Source of the DNA: Sinomicrobium pectinilyticum
Lineage (GTDB): Bacteria; Bacteroidota; Bacteroidia; Flavobacteriales; Flavobacteriaceae
Direction: 5' to 3'
NCBI RefSeq assembly: GCF_003725735.1
Contig: NZ_RJTM01000029.1
Coordinates: 161,424 to 225,423, forward strand
Length of the DNA stretch: 64,000 nt
Of the stretch, positions 1 through 8,412 are shown piece after piece. The notes below the pieces were generated by a model, which saw only the letters and a program-made list of their open reading frames with translations, did not search any database and was not told where the DNA came from. The position numbers and the translations under genes are program-made. How positions within the stretch are numbered: the first letter of the stretch is position 1; every line of letters starts with the position of its first letter.

Positions 1-2
1 AA

Positions 3-332
3 CTGCTGGGGACGGTCTTTATCTATACCGATTATTCCGTGGATTTTGACAGGGTCAGGGAAGAGCTTACACGGCTTCTGGAAAGTTCTCAACTCTGGGA
101 CGGTAAAGTAAATGTACTGCAGGTGACCGATGCCAAAGAAAACAGGGTAGAGGTACGCGCCCTGATGAGCACGCGGAACTCTTCGGACGGATGGGACCTG
201 CGGGTATATGTCCGCGAACATCTGCTGCTCTTTCTGCAAAGAGAATTTCCCGATAGCCTTCCCAAAACCAGGGTGTATGTGGAAAATAATAGACCCGAAA
301 GCAGGAATTCGGGTTCCGCCTTAAATTCCTGA
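3..332 (+). CDS. MscS-family mechanosensitive ion channel, C-terminal part
   Basis: Only the end of this gene is present; the reading frame is open from the window edge, so the start lies upstream. The visible 109 residues match the cytoplasmic C-terminal domain of small-conductance mechanosensitive channels: a beta strand ending in FIYTDYSVDF, a mixed alpha/beta segment with VLQVTDA, and a terminal helix containing DLRVYVREHLLLFLQ followed by a PKTRVY strand. In this family that domain forms the vestibule below a membrane pore that opens on hypo-osmotic shock. The transmembrane pore helices are not in the window, so the exact subfamily cannot be stated. Confidence 0.75.
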   Translation: MLGTVFIYTDYSVDFDRVREELTRLLESSQLWDGKVNVLQVTDAKENRVEVRALMSTRNSSDGWDLRVYVREHLLLFLQREFPDSLPKTRVYVENNRPESRNSGSALNS

Positions 333-411
333 CACCACTTAAAAAATACTTGTCAATTTTTCGGTTGCAGGCTCATGCCGTATTTTGTCCCTTTGTTTCA
401 AAATAAAAATC

Positions 412-1200
412 ATGAGCAGATACGAAAAATTTTTAGAATTACATGATCAGCCCGTACCTTTATTTCTCGGTAATGTCTGGGACGTGAAAAGTGCCGTTAT
501 CATGGAACAGCAGGGATTTAGGGCTCTTGGAACATCAAGTGCCGCAATTTCCCACATGCTGGGATATGAAGACGGGGAAAACCTGTCTTTTGACGAATTG
601 CTGTTTGTGGTAAAGCGGATCGCCGCTAAAACCGGGCTGCCCTTGTCCGTGGATATCGAAGGAGGGTACGGAAGAGAGATATCCCGGGTTATAGAGAACC
701 TGGAAAAACTCTTCGAACTGGGAGTTGTAGGGATAAATATAGAGGACTCACGTATGGAAGAGGAGAGAGTATTGCTTCCTGCCGGGGATTTCAGCGAATA
801 TCTCCGGGAAATAAAAAAATATCTGGAACGGAAAGATATGAATATGTTCATCAATGCGAGGACGGACACTTTTCTCCTCGGGACTCCCTCTCCCCGGGAG
901 GAAACGGTAAGGAGAGCAAAACTATACGGGGAGGCGGGGGCAGACGGGGTGTTTGTCCCCTGTATCGTTGAGGAAGAAGATATACGGTGTGTTGTATCTA
1001 CTACGGCGCTCCCGGTGAATGTTATGTGTGTGCCGGGCCTGCCTCCTTTTGACCTGCTGCGCGGGTTGGGGGTCAGGCGGATCAGTATGGGGAATTTTAT
1101 GCATGCCCGGTTAATGGATATATTGAAACATCAGGCGGACAAAATACGGACAGAGGGTTCGTTTAAAAACATATTCGAAAATGCTGGTAACGGAGAATGA
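412..1200 (+). CDS. Isocitrate lyase / phosphoenolpyruvate mutase family protein
   Basis: A 262-residue TIM-barrel enzyme of the PEP mutase/isocitrate lyase superfamily. Start chosen at the ATG at 412; the frame can be extended to a TTG at 385 but that adds a non-conserved tail. Typical motifs are visible: LGNVWDVKSA near the N-terminus, the metal-binding SVDIEGGYG (Asp81, Glu83), GINIEDS and the FINARTD strand. The KKCGH loop of true isocitrate lyases is absent, so it belongs with the PEP mutase or carboxyphosphonoenolpyruvate-like group, which cleaves or rearranges C-C or C-P bonds of 3-carbon acids. Its substrate is unknown. Its last 20 bases overlap the next gene, so the two are probably cotranscribed. 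Confidence 0.85.
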   Translation: MSRYEKFLELHDQPVPLFLGNVWDVKSAVIMEQQGFRALGTSSAAISHMLGYEDGENLSFDELLFVVKRIAAKTGLPLSVDIEGGYGREISRVIENLEKLFELGVVGINIEDSRMEEERVLLPAGDFSEYLREIKKYLERKDMNMFINARTDTFLLGTPSPREETVRRAKLYGEAGADGVFVPCIVEEEDIRCVVSTTALPVNVMCVPGLPPFDLLRGLGVRRISMGNFMHARLMDILKHQADKIRTEGSFKNIFENAGNGE

Positions 1201-2233
1201 TAAAATAGAACGGTTTTATAAAGCCCTTATCGAAAGGGACAGCCGTTATCTCGGAATTTTTTACGTATGTGTAAAGACCACGAAAATATTTTGTATTGCT
1301 ACCTGTCGTGCGAGGAAGCCCAAACAGGAAAATATATTCTTCTGCACTACTGCCGGAGATGCCCTGTTGCACGGCTACCGCCCGTGTAAAGTATGTTGTC
1401 CTATGGAGAATGTAGATGAACCTCCGGAAAATGTAAAAGAACTGATGCAGATGACCGCAGCAGATCCCGAAAAGAAAATTTCGGATGATGACATTCGCCA
1501 AATGGGATACACCCCCGAAAAAATCCGCAGGTGGTTTAAAAAACATCACGGGATTACTTTTCAGGCATACCAGCGGATGATCCGGATAAACACGGCATTT
1601 GTTCAATTGAAAAACGGTAACCGCGTCACAGATTCCGCCTTTGATTCCGGGTACGGATCTTTAAGCGGTTTTGGTTCGGCCTTTAAAAATATTTTCGGGG
1701 TTCCCCCGGAAGACGCTTCCGGAAGAAATGTTATCTATATACACAGGTTTACCACCCCGCTGGGGCCTATGTTTGCCTGTGCTACGGAAACGGGCCTTTG
1801 TCTTCTTGAATTTACGGACCGCAGAATGCTGGAGTATGAGTTCAGGGACTTGTCCCGCCGGCTCGGGGCAGTCATTATTTCCGGAAGTAATGCCCATCTC
1901 GAATCTACGGAACAGCAGGTAGGAGAATATTTCAGAGGAGAGCGAAAAGCATTTGACATTCCCCTGTTAACTCCCGGAACGGATTTTCAGCAGAAGGTAT
2001 GGCAAAAGCTTATTGAAGTACCTTATGGCACGACCAGTACTTACGGACAGCAGGCCATGGCCATGGGACGGCCCACTGCGGTCCGGGCCGTTGCAAGGGC
2101 AAACGGCTATAACCGTATATCCATTATTATTCCCTGTCACCGGATTATCGGGGCGGACGGACAGTTAACCGGTTACGGAGGAGGTATTCCCCGGAAACAA
2201 TGGCTGCTGGAACATGAAAAACAAAACAAATAA
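1181..2233 (+). CDS. ada: Ada-type methylphosphotriester/O6-methylguanine DNA methyltransferase and activator
   Basis: A full-length bifunctional Ada of 350 residues. The N-terminal Ada domain carries the four zinc cysteines Cys38, Cys42, Cys69 and Cys72 in the pattern FCIATC...RPCKVC, where Cys38 normally accepts the methyl group from methylphosphotriesters. An AraC-type helix-turn-helix follows at about residues 95-180 (IRRWFKKHHGITFQAYQR, SAFDSGYGSLSGFGSAF). The C-terminal O6-methylguanine methyltransferase domain has the PCHRII active site with acceptor Cys318. It should repair alkylated DNA and, once methylated, activate its own promoter. It starts inside the end of the PEP mutase-like gene (20-base overlap), so translation is probably coupled, an unusual partner for ada. 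Confidence 0.93.
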   Translation: MLVTENDKIERFYKALIERDSRYLGIFYVCVKTTKIFCIATCRARKPKQENIFFCTTAGDALLHGYRPCKVCCPMENVDEPPENVKELMQMTAADPEKKISDDDIRQMGYTPEKIRRWFKKHHGITFQAYQRMIRINTAFVQLKNGNRVTDSAFDSGYGSLSGFGSAFKNIFGVPPEDASGRNVIYIHRFTTPLGPMFACATETGLCLLEFTDRRMLEYEFRDLSRRLGAVIISGSNAHLESTEQQVGEYFRGERKAFDIPLLTPGTDFQQKVWQKLIEVPYGTTSTYGQQAMAMGRPTAVRAVARANGYNRISIIIPCHRIIGADGQLTGYGGGIPRKQWLLEHEKQNK

Positions 2234-2302
2234 ATAGCAGGAGTTGTAACAATTTTATTTTTCTTTATACTTATAATTGTATCAATCTTAGAAATAAAAC
2301 CA

Positions 2303-3103
2303 ATGACAGCACACGAAATTGATTACCACATTTACGGCGAGGAAATGCAATATGTGGAAATAGAGCTGGACCCGCAGGAGGCCATTGTAGCCGAAGCAGG
2401 CAGTTTTATGATGATGGATAACGGTATAAGTATGGATACCATCTTCGGAGATGGCTCCAATCAGGAGAAGGGTGTATTGGGGAAATTGTTTTCTGCCGGG
2501 AAACGCCTGTTAACCGGGGAGAGTCTTTTCATGACTGTTTTCCTGAATGCGGAAACCGGAAAGAAAAAGGTGAGCTTCGCTTCTCCGTACCCTGGGAAGA
2601 TAGTTCCGATAGACCTTACCAACTACGGCGGTAAATTTGTGTGCCAGAAAGATGCTTTTCTCTGCGCAGCAAAAGGGGTAAGTGTGGGAATTGAATTTTC
2701 CAAGCGCCTGGGAAGAGGTTTCTTTGGTGGTGAAGGTTTCATTATGCAGAAGCTGGAAGGGGATGGTATGGCCTTTGTCCATGCCGGTGGAACTATGGCG
2801 AGAAAGGAACTGACCCCGGGAGAGGTGTTAAAAGTAGATACGGGCTGTATCGTGGGCTTTACCAAAGATGTGGATTACAATATAGAATTCGTAGGAGGAA
2901 TAAAGAACACCGTCTTCGGGGGTGAAGGACTTTTCTTTGCTACATTGCGTGGTCCCGGAGTGGTATATGTACAGTCGCTTCCGTTCAGCAGGCTTGCCAG
3001 CAGGGTATGGGCCGCAGCACCACAGGGAGGTGGAAAGGATAAGGGGGAAGGAAGTGTGCTGGGTGGCCTCGGAGATATTCTCAGTGGGGATAACCGGTTT
3101 TAA
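2303..3103 (+). CDS. TIGR00266 / AIM24 family protein
   Basis: A 266-residue soluble beta-rich protein of the AIM24 family (TIGR00266). Typical features are MQYVEIELDPQEAIVAEAGS at the N-terminus, MMMDNGI, the LTGESLFMTVF segment, repeated GKIVPIDL and KLEGDGMAFVHAGG strands, and a glycine-rich C-terminal tail (GGGKDKGEGSVLGGLG) common in the family. The biochemical function is not established; the eukaryotic relative acts in mitochondrial inner-membrane architecture, but that cannot be transferred safely. The gene stands alone, 69 bases after ada, and ends facing coaD. Confidence 0.85.
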   Translation: MTAHEIDYHIYGEEMQYVEIELDPQEAIVAEAGSFMMMDNGISMDTIFGDGSNQEKGVLGKLFSAGKRLLTGESLFMTVFLNAETGKKKVSFASPYPGKIVPIDLTNYGGKFVCQKDAFLCAAKGVSVGIEFSKRLGRGFFGGEGFIMQKLEGDGMAFVHAGGTMARKELTPGEVLKVDTGCIVGFTKDVDYNIEFVGGIKNTVFGGEGLFFATLRGPGVVYVQSLPFSRLASRVWAAAPQGGGKDKGEGSVLGGLGDILSGDNRF

Positions 3104-3109
3104 AAATGT

Positions 3110-3293
3110 GATAATTAGCCAATGAGGTAATGCGATAATTCAGTAATTTGAATTTAAGGATGTTGCCTGAATAACTCCATAGCTCAATAACCAGAGGGTA
3201 ATTTTATTGTTTGTCAAAACCTATGGATGTCAAGGCGATAGTAGTTTAGTTATTAACAAGTCAATAACTTCATTATCCCATTGGCTAATTATC
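3110..3293. repeat. Long-arm imperfect inverted repeat between convergent genes
   Basis: Arms at 3110-3132 and 3271-3293 are inverted copies matching at 21 of 23 positions (core GATAATTAGCCAATG). The 138-base interior is AT-rich and contains further GATAATT/ATAACT-like words. The element fills nearly the whole gap between two gene ends. It is too long between arms for an ordinary terminator and resembles a non-autonomous (MITE-like) or REP-like insertion, but no target duplication was identified. Confidence 0.6.
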
Positions 3294-3313
3294 AAATCGG
3301 CACATTGACCCGT

Positions 3314-3772
3314 TTATTCCTTTACCCTTACAGTGTCCGGTACCAGTCCGGTATAATCTCCGCCATTGCGGATAACATCCCGAACAATCGAAGAACTGAT
3401 ATAGGATTTCCCGGAAGAAGTGAGCAAAAATACAGTTTCTATTTCCGATAATTTCCGGTTGGTGTGTGCAATGGCCTTCTCAAATTCGAAGTCTGCCGGG
3501 TTGCGCAGCCCTCTCAGGATAAACTGGGCATTTATTTTTTTACAGAAATCCACGGTAAGCCCTTCATAGGTCATGACCTTGATTTTCGGGACATCCCGGA
3601 AAGCTTCTTCAATGAACTGTTTCCTCTCTTCAACAGAGAACATGTACTTTTTTTCGGCATTGATACCTATGGCAATGACCAGTTCGTCAAACAAGGTGAG
3701 TCCCCTGGTAATAATATCGTAATGTCCTAAGGTAATGGGATCAAAAGATCCCGGAAAAATAGCTCGCTTCAT
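3314..3772 (-). CDS. coaD: Pantetheine-phosphate adenylyltransferase
   Basis: A 152-residue CoaD, the usual size. It transfers AMP from ATP to 4'-phosphopantetheine, the penultimate step of coenzyme A synthesis in the cytoplasm. Diagnostic motifs are the nucleotidyltransferase GSFDPITLGH near the N-terminus, RGLRNPADFEFE in the middle and the C-terminal ISSSIVRDV. The gene follows ddl by 44 bases on the same strand and is probably cotranscribed with it. Confidence 0.96.
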   Translation of the reverse strand: MKRAIFPGSFDPITLGHYDIITRGLTLFDELVIAIGINAEKKYMFSVEERKQFIEEAFRDVPKIKVMTYEGLTVDFCKKINAQFILRGLRNPADFEFEKAIAHTNRKLSEIETVFLLTSSGKSYISSSIVRDVIRNGGDYTGLVPDTVRVKE

Positions 3773-3816
3773 GATTTCTGGATCGGAGTTGTTGTCTTTT
3801 CTTCTTTTAAATATAA

Positions 3817-4794
3817 CTATTTTTTCAGAGCCTCTTCCACCGCGTTGTTAAAAAGTTCTTTAAGGGATATACCTGCAACACCTGCCTGCTGCGGCAAAAT
3901 ACTTTCCGTAGTAAGTCCGGGGATGGTATTTATTTCCAACAGGTGCGGAATATCGTTTACTATAATGTATTCACTTCGGCTGAAGCCTTTTAATTTCAGG
4001 ATATCGTAAACCTTTTTCGCTATTTCCGATACTTTTGCGGTCATTTCCGCGGATAATCGCGCCGGGGTTATTTCCTGGGACTGACCGAGATATTTGGCAT
4101 TGTAGTCAAAAAAGTCGTTTTCCGAAACTATTTCCGTAACAGGCAGAACCATCGTCTCTCCCCGGTACTGAATGACGCCCACGGAAACTTCCGTCCCGTC
4201 GAGAAAAGATTCTATAATAATTTCGTCATCTTCCTTAAAGGAATATTCTATGGCCCGGGGGAGGTCCTCCTCCTTATGTACTTTGGAAACCCCGAAGCTG
4301 GAGCCGGCCTTGTTGGCCTTGACAAAACACGGAAGACCTACTTTGGCTACAATATAACTGGTATTAATGATATCTCCCTTATTGATATAGAAAGAAGCAG
4401 CACACGGAATGCCATATGCTTTCAGTACGGAAAGACAATCCCTTTTGTTAAACGTAAGGGCAGCCTGGTAAAATCCGCAGGAAGTATGCGGAATGTTCAG
4501 GAGGTCCAGGTAGGCTTGTATGTAACCGTCCTCACCGGGTGACCCGTGTATGGCGATGAAAACAGCATCGAAATTTATTTTTTCACCCTTCGGTGAAATG
4601 CTGAAATCGTGTTTGTCTACCGGGAATTCAGCTTCATTATCGTCTACATACACCCATTTGTCCGGGAAGATATGGACCCGGAAAAGATTGTAAATTTCAC
4701 GGTTCAGGTGCTGGTATACTACATTACCGCTTTTTAGGGAAATCTGGTATTCGCTGGAATACCCCCCCATCAGAATAGCAATATTTTTTTTCAT
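3817..4794 (-). CDS. ddl: D-alanine--D-alanine ligase
   Basis: A 325-residue ATP-grasp ligase that joins two D-alanines for the peptidoglycan stem peptide. Visible features: N-terminal MGGYSSEYQISLKSG substrate-binding motif, AIHGSPGEDG loop, PCFVKANKAGSSFGVSKV ATP-grasp strand and glycine-rich loop, and the C-terminal LLEINTIPGLT metal-binding segment. It is the first gene of a ddl-coaD pair and is divergent from a PASTA-domain gene, an arrangement grouping cell-wall functions around a shared 218-base promoter region. Confidence 0.95.
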   Translation of the reverse strand: MKKNIAILMGGYSSEYQISLKSGNVVYQHLNREIYNLFRVHIFPDKWVYVDDNEAEFPVDKHDFSISPKGEKINFDAVFIAIHGSPGEDGYIQAYLDLLNIPHTSCGFYQAALTFNKRDCLSVLKAYGIPCAASFYINKGDIINTSYIVAKVGLPCFVKANKAGSSFGVSKVHKEEDLPRAIEYSFKEDDEIIIESFLDGTEVSVGVIQYRGETMVLPVTEIVSENDFFDYNAKYLGQSQEITPARLSAEMTAKVSEIAKKVYDILKLKGFSRSEYIIVNDIPHLLEINTIPGLTTESILPQQAGVAGISLKELFNNAVEEALKK

Positions 4795-4879
4795 CGGCTA
4801 CACGAAAGAGTTCCGTAAATTCGTTTAATCAAAAGTATCATTAATAAATCAAAAGATAAAAAAACTTTTAGGATTAAAT

Positions 4880-4995
4880 TTGATGCCGGTAAGCGATGGC
4901 AGGTGCGTGGAACTCCCTTGGTAGTGGCGATCGGAGAGAATGACGCCCGAAGGCGGTTTCCCCTCCCGAAATAAGTAAACAGTTTCATATCTTTG
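4880..4995 (+). promoter_or_regulatory. Structured divergent intergenic region with TATCTTTG promoter box
   Basis: The gap between ddl (minus) and the PASTA gene (plus) contains TATCTTTG at 4988-4995, a perfect match to the Bacteroidota -7 consensus TAnnTTTG, about 18 bases before the PASTA start at 5013. Just upstream, 4880-4970 is clearly richer in G and C than the surrounding spacer and includes a CGCC-CGAA-GGCG hairpin at 4944-4955 and a TGCC/GGCA pair. No clear -33 TTG was found at the best spacing. The role of the GC-rich part is unknown. Confidence 0.5.
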
Positions 4996-5012
4996 TCAAC
5001 TAAATAAAGAAC

Positions 5013-5642
5013 ATGAGTATTTTTAGATTCCTGGGGAGTAAAACTTTTCTGACCCAGATAATAATAGCAGTGGTGGTATCGGTAGCATTGGTTCTTCTCG
5101 CATTGCAATGGCTGAAGATCACAACAAATCACGGTGAGTTTGTCACCGTACCCGACCTTTCCAAGAAAACCCTGAACGAGGTTAAGGAGACCCTCGAGAA
5201 TGCGGACCTCCGTTTTGAAGTGCTGGATTCAGCCAATTTTAACCCGGGGTACCCCCGATATTCCGTTATAGAGCAGGAACCCGTAGGGGGGAGTACCGTA
5301 AAACAGAACAGAAAAATATATCTCACTATAAATCCTTCCGGATACCGGGAGGTAAGTGTACCGAATATCATACAGGTCACCAGGCGGAATGCCGAATCCA
5401 TGCTCCGCGCCGTAGGATTGGAAGTCGGAAGGGTGGAATACATAGACGAGATAGGTAAAGACATGGTTTACTATATCCAATACCAGGGGAAAAAGATCGC
5501 CCCGGGAGACCAGTTTCCGAAAACCACCAAAATAGACCTCGTATGCGGGAACGGGGGGGAAGAAGAGCGGAAAAAAGAAGAAGCGGCAAAAGAGGAGGCG
5601 GAAACGGAAGATACAAATAACGAAGGTGATGGCGGAGCATAA
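5013..5642 (+). CDS. PASTA domain-containing membrane protein
   Basis: A 209-residue protein with a short cytoplasmic N-terminus, one transmembrane helix at about residues 9-32 (ILTQ-IIIAVVVSVALVLLAL-type) and two PASTA domains, roughly residues 43-108 and 109-172, each with the pattern VPDL/VPNI...A...L...V. The tail (after about 175) is highly charged, rich in Glu and Lys. PASTA domains bind peptidoglycan or beta-lactams in other proteins; here no kinase or transpeptidase domain is attached. It overlaps the start of the next gene, an RluD-like synthase, and is divergent from ddl. Confidence 0.85.
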   Translation: MSIFRFLGSKTFLTQIIIAVVVSVALVLLALQWLKITTNHGEFVTVPDLSKKTLNEVKETLENADLRFEVLDSANFNPGYPRYSVIEQEPVGGSTVKQNRKIYLTINPSGYREVSVPNIIQVTRRNAESMLRAVGLEVGRVEYIDEIGKDMVYYIQYQGKKIAPGDQFPKTTKIDLVCGNGGEEERKKEEAAKEEAETEDTNNEGDGGA

Positions 5643-6657
5643 CGATATTGAAGAACAGGACGACGAATTATACGAACACTACAGTTTTAAGGCAGGAAAA
5701 GGGCAGGAACCGCTGCGGGTAGATAAATTTCTGATGAATTTCATAGAAAATGCAACCCGGAATAAAATACAGCAGGCGGCCAGGAACGGTAATATATGGG
5801 TTAACGGAACAGCCGTTAAATCCAATTACCGCGTAAAGGCCGAGGATGAGGTAAAAGTATTGTTCGAACACCCGCCATACGAATACCTGCTTACCCCTGA
5901 AAATATTCCGCTGGATATTGTTTATGAAGATGATGAGCTGCTGGTGGTCAATAAACCGGCAGGTATGGTTGTGCATCCCGGTCACGGTAATTATAGCGGA
6001 ACACTTATCAATGCCCTGGTGTATCACTTTGAACACCTTCCGAAAAACAGTAATGAACGTCCGGGACTGGTGCACCGCATAGATAAAGATACCAGTGGGC
6101 TATTGGTTATTGCCAAAACGGAACAGGCCATGACCCACCTGGCAAGGCAGTTTTTCGACAAGACCAGTGAAAGGGAGTATGTGGCCCTGGTATGGGGAAA
6201 TATAGAGGAAGAAGAAGGTACGGTGGAAGGACATATAGGAAGGCATCCCAAAAACCGTTTGCAGATGGCTGTTTTCGAAGACGGGACGCACGGTAAAGAA
6301 GCCGTAACCCATTACAAGGTCCTGGAACGGCTCGGTTATGTAACCCTGGTATCCTGTAAACTGGAAACGGGGCGTACACATCAGATAAGGGTGCATATGA
6401 AGCACATAGGGCATACACTTTTCAATGATGAACGTTACGGGGGAGAAAAAATACTCAAAGGGACCACCTTTACCAAATACAAACAGTTTGTGGATAATTG
6501 TTTTAAAACACTGCCTCGCCAGGCCTTACATGCCAAAACCCTGGGCTTCGAACACCCGGTTACCGGAAAGTTCATGAGTTTTGATTCTCCCCTGCCGGAA
6601 GATATGGTCGCATGTATAGAGAAATGGCGGAATTATGCCCGGCATATGGAATTGTGA
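5629..6657 (+). CDS. rluD: RluA/RluD-family pseudouridine synthase
   Basis: A 342-residue pseudouridine synthase. Start taken at ATG 5629, although a GTG at 5626 precedes it; either overlaps the PASTA gene by about 14-17 bases, suggesting coupled translation. An S4 RNA-binding domain occupies about residues 25-90 (LRVDKFLMNFI, NGNIWVNG), followed by the catalytic domain with VNKPAGMVVHPG and the signature HRIDKDTSGLLV whose Asp is the nucleophile, then GRTHQIRVHM. By size and domains it is likely the enzyme modifying helix 69 of 23S rRNA, but RluC-like specificity cannot be excluded. Confidence 0.9.
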   Translation: MAEHNDIEEQDDELYEHYSFKAGKGQEPLRVDKFLMNFIENATRNKIQQAARNGNIWVNGTAVKSNYRVKAEDEVKVLFEHPPYEYLLTPENIPLDIVYEDDELLVVNKPAGMVVHPGHGNYSGTLINALVYHFEHLPKNSNERPGLVHRIDKDTSGLLVIAKTEQAMTHLARQFFDKTSEREYVALVWGNIEEEEGTVEGHIGRHPKNRLQMAVFEDGTHGKEAVTHYKVLERLGYVTLVSCKLETGRTHQIRVHMKHIGHTLFNDERYGGEKILKGTTFTKYKQFVDNCFKTLPRQALHAKTLGFEHPVTGKFMSFDSPLPEDMVACIEKWRNYARHMEL

Positions 6658-6733
6658 TTTTTACGATTTTAATTTCAGATTTTATTGGTGTTTTTCCTAC
6701 TTTTACAAGAACCCTAAACAATTAGCCACCCCC

Positions 6734-8359
6734 ATGAAAAAGACCCTCTTTTCTATAGCGGCACTTATGCTTGCTCTAAATTCGTGTAAAAAAAGACAAC
6801 CCGTAGACATTGTAGTAACCAATGCCAATGTATACACCGTAAACGACCATTTTGACAAAGCAGGATCCTTTGCCATAAAAGACGGGAAATTTATTGATGT
6901 AGGAAATGTAGAGGACATAGGAAATAAATATTCCGCAAGGGAGATCATTGATGTAAACGGAAAAACCGTGGTTCCCGGGCTTATCGATGCTCATTGTCAT
7001 TTTTACGGGCTGGGGCTTAACCGGCAGCATGTAGATCTCGAGGGAACTGCAAGTTTTGATGAAGTAGTGGAAAGAGTGGTCGTCTTTCAGAAAGAGAAAC
7101 AACCGGAAGTTATATTCGGAAGAGGATGGGACCAGAACGATTGGGAGGTAAAGGAATTCCCGGAGAAAGACGTGCTGGATTCCCTGTTCCCCGATACACC
7201 CGTAGTATTGGAACGTATAGACGGACATGCCTATCTCGTAAACAGCAAAGTGCTGCAAATGGCCGGAATAAACGGGCAAACCATTGTGGACAACGGTGAA
7301 ATCGTAATGAAGAACGAAGAACCGACCGGAGTATTGGTAGACGGGCCTATGGCCCTCGTAGATGCCGTACTTCCCCCGCCGGACAGGAAGACACAGGTAC
7401 AGGCATTACTGGACGCGCAGAAAATATGTTTCGGGTACGGGCTAACTACGGTAAATGATGCCGGGCTCACCCGGGAAACCATAGAACTTATAGACAGTCT
7501 GCAACGTATGAACGCTATGGACATGCGGGTATATGCCATGGTAAGCAACAGTAAAAAAGATGTTGTTTACTTTTTGTCAAGAGGAGTGAAAAAAACCGAC
7601 AAACTCCACGTCCGGTCCGTAAAAGTATATGCGGACGGTGCACTGGGATCGAGAGGAGCAGCGTTGAAAGCCCCTTATACGGACAAGCCGGGGCATTACG
7701 GGGCCATGGTAACACCCGTTGCGGATATCGAAGCACTGGCCTTAAAAATAGCAGCTTCCGACTTTCAGATGAATACCCATGCCATTGGAGATTCTGCCAA
7801 TGTTGCCGTATTACGGGCATATGCCAAAGCGCTGGAAGGAAAAAAGGACAGGCGATGGAAAATAGAACACGCGCAGGTGATAAGCCCCGAAGATTTTGAT
7901 TATTTTGAACAGGGTATCATACCTTCCGTACAACCCACACATGCTACCAGCGATATGTACTGGGCACAGGACAGGTTGGGGAAAGACCGTGTACAAGGGG
8001 CATATGCCTATAAAACGCTTCTGGATAAGGCCGGGGTTATTGCCCTGGGTACGGATTTTCCGGTAGAGCATGTTAATCCGTTCTATACTTTTTACGCTGC
8101 TGTGGGAAGAAAGGACCTCGATGGGTATCCTAACGGGGGATTCCAGCCTGAAAACGCCCTGAGCAGGAAAGAGGCGCTGAAAGGTATGACCATATGGGCG
8201 GCGTATTCCAATTTTGAAGAAGAGGAGAAGGGAAGTATAGAAACCGGTAAACTGGCCGATTTTATTATACTGGACAAGGATATTATGCAGGTTCCCCTGG
8301 AAGAAATCCCCGCAACAAAGGTGGAGGGGACTTTCATAGGAGGGAAGAAGGTATATTAA
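6734..8359 (+). CDS. YtcJ-like metal-dependent amidohydrolase, lipoprotein
   Basis: A 541-residue secreted amidohydrolase. The longest frame begins earlier, but the ATG at 6734 gives a clean lipoprotein signal peptide ending in LALNSC, so it is probably anchored to a membrane after export. The amidohydrolase barrel shows VVPGLIDAHCHF (His-x-His metal ligands), NTHAIGDSANVAV, KIEHAQVI and the GTDFPVEHVNP end of the barrel, matching the YtcJ/exoenzyme-regulatory-protein-like family. Such enzymes hydrolyse amide bonds of small molecules; the substrate is not predictable. It is followed by an AraC-type regulator gene with its own promoter. Confidence 0.85.
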   Translation: MKKTLFSIAALMLALNSCKKRQPVDIVVTNANVYTVNDHFDKAGSFAIKDGKFIDVGNVEDIGNKYSAREIIDVNGKTVVPGLIDAHCHFYGLGLNRQHVDLEGTASFDEVVERVVVFQKEKQPEVIFGRGWDQNDWEVKEFPEKDVLDSLFPDTPVVLERIDGHAYLVNSKVLQMAGINGQTIVDNGEIVMKNEEPTGVLVDGPMALVDAVLPPPDRKTQVQALLDAQKICFGYGLTTVNDAGLTRETIELIDSLQRMNAMDMRVYAMVSNSKKDVVYFLSRGVKKTDKLHVRSVKVYADGALGSRGAALKAPYTDKPGHYGAMVTPVADIEALALKIAASDFQMNTHAIGDSANVAVLRAYAKALEGKKDRRWKIEHAQVISPEDFDYFEQGIIPSVQPTHATSDMYWAQDRLGKDRVQGAYAYKTLLDKAGVIALGTDFPVEHVNPFYTFYAAVGRKDLDGYPNGGFQPENALSRKEALKGMTIWAAYSNFEEEEKGSIETGKLADFIILDKDIMQVPLEEIPATKVEGTFIGGKKVY

Positions 8360-8387
8360 ATTGTTCCGGACATGTCATAAATCGGTT

Positions 8388-8395
8388 TATCTTTG
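8388..8395 (+). promoter_or_regulatory. Promoter -7 box of the AraC-type regulator gene
   Basis: TATCTTTG is a perfect TAnnTTTG box 18 bases before the ATG at 8413. A TTG at 8361-8363 lies 24 bases upstream, slightly longer than the usual spacing. The implied 5' leader is very short. Confidence 0.5.
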
Positions 8396-8412
8396 TAAGA
8401 AGCTGTATTTAT

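Noticed and set aside
4791..5132. 113-codon minus-strand frame running upstream of ddl
   Set aside because: Covers the divergent promoter region and the start of the PASTA gene; no family resemblance.
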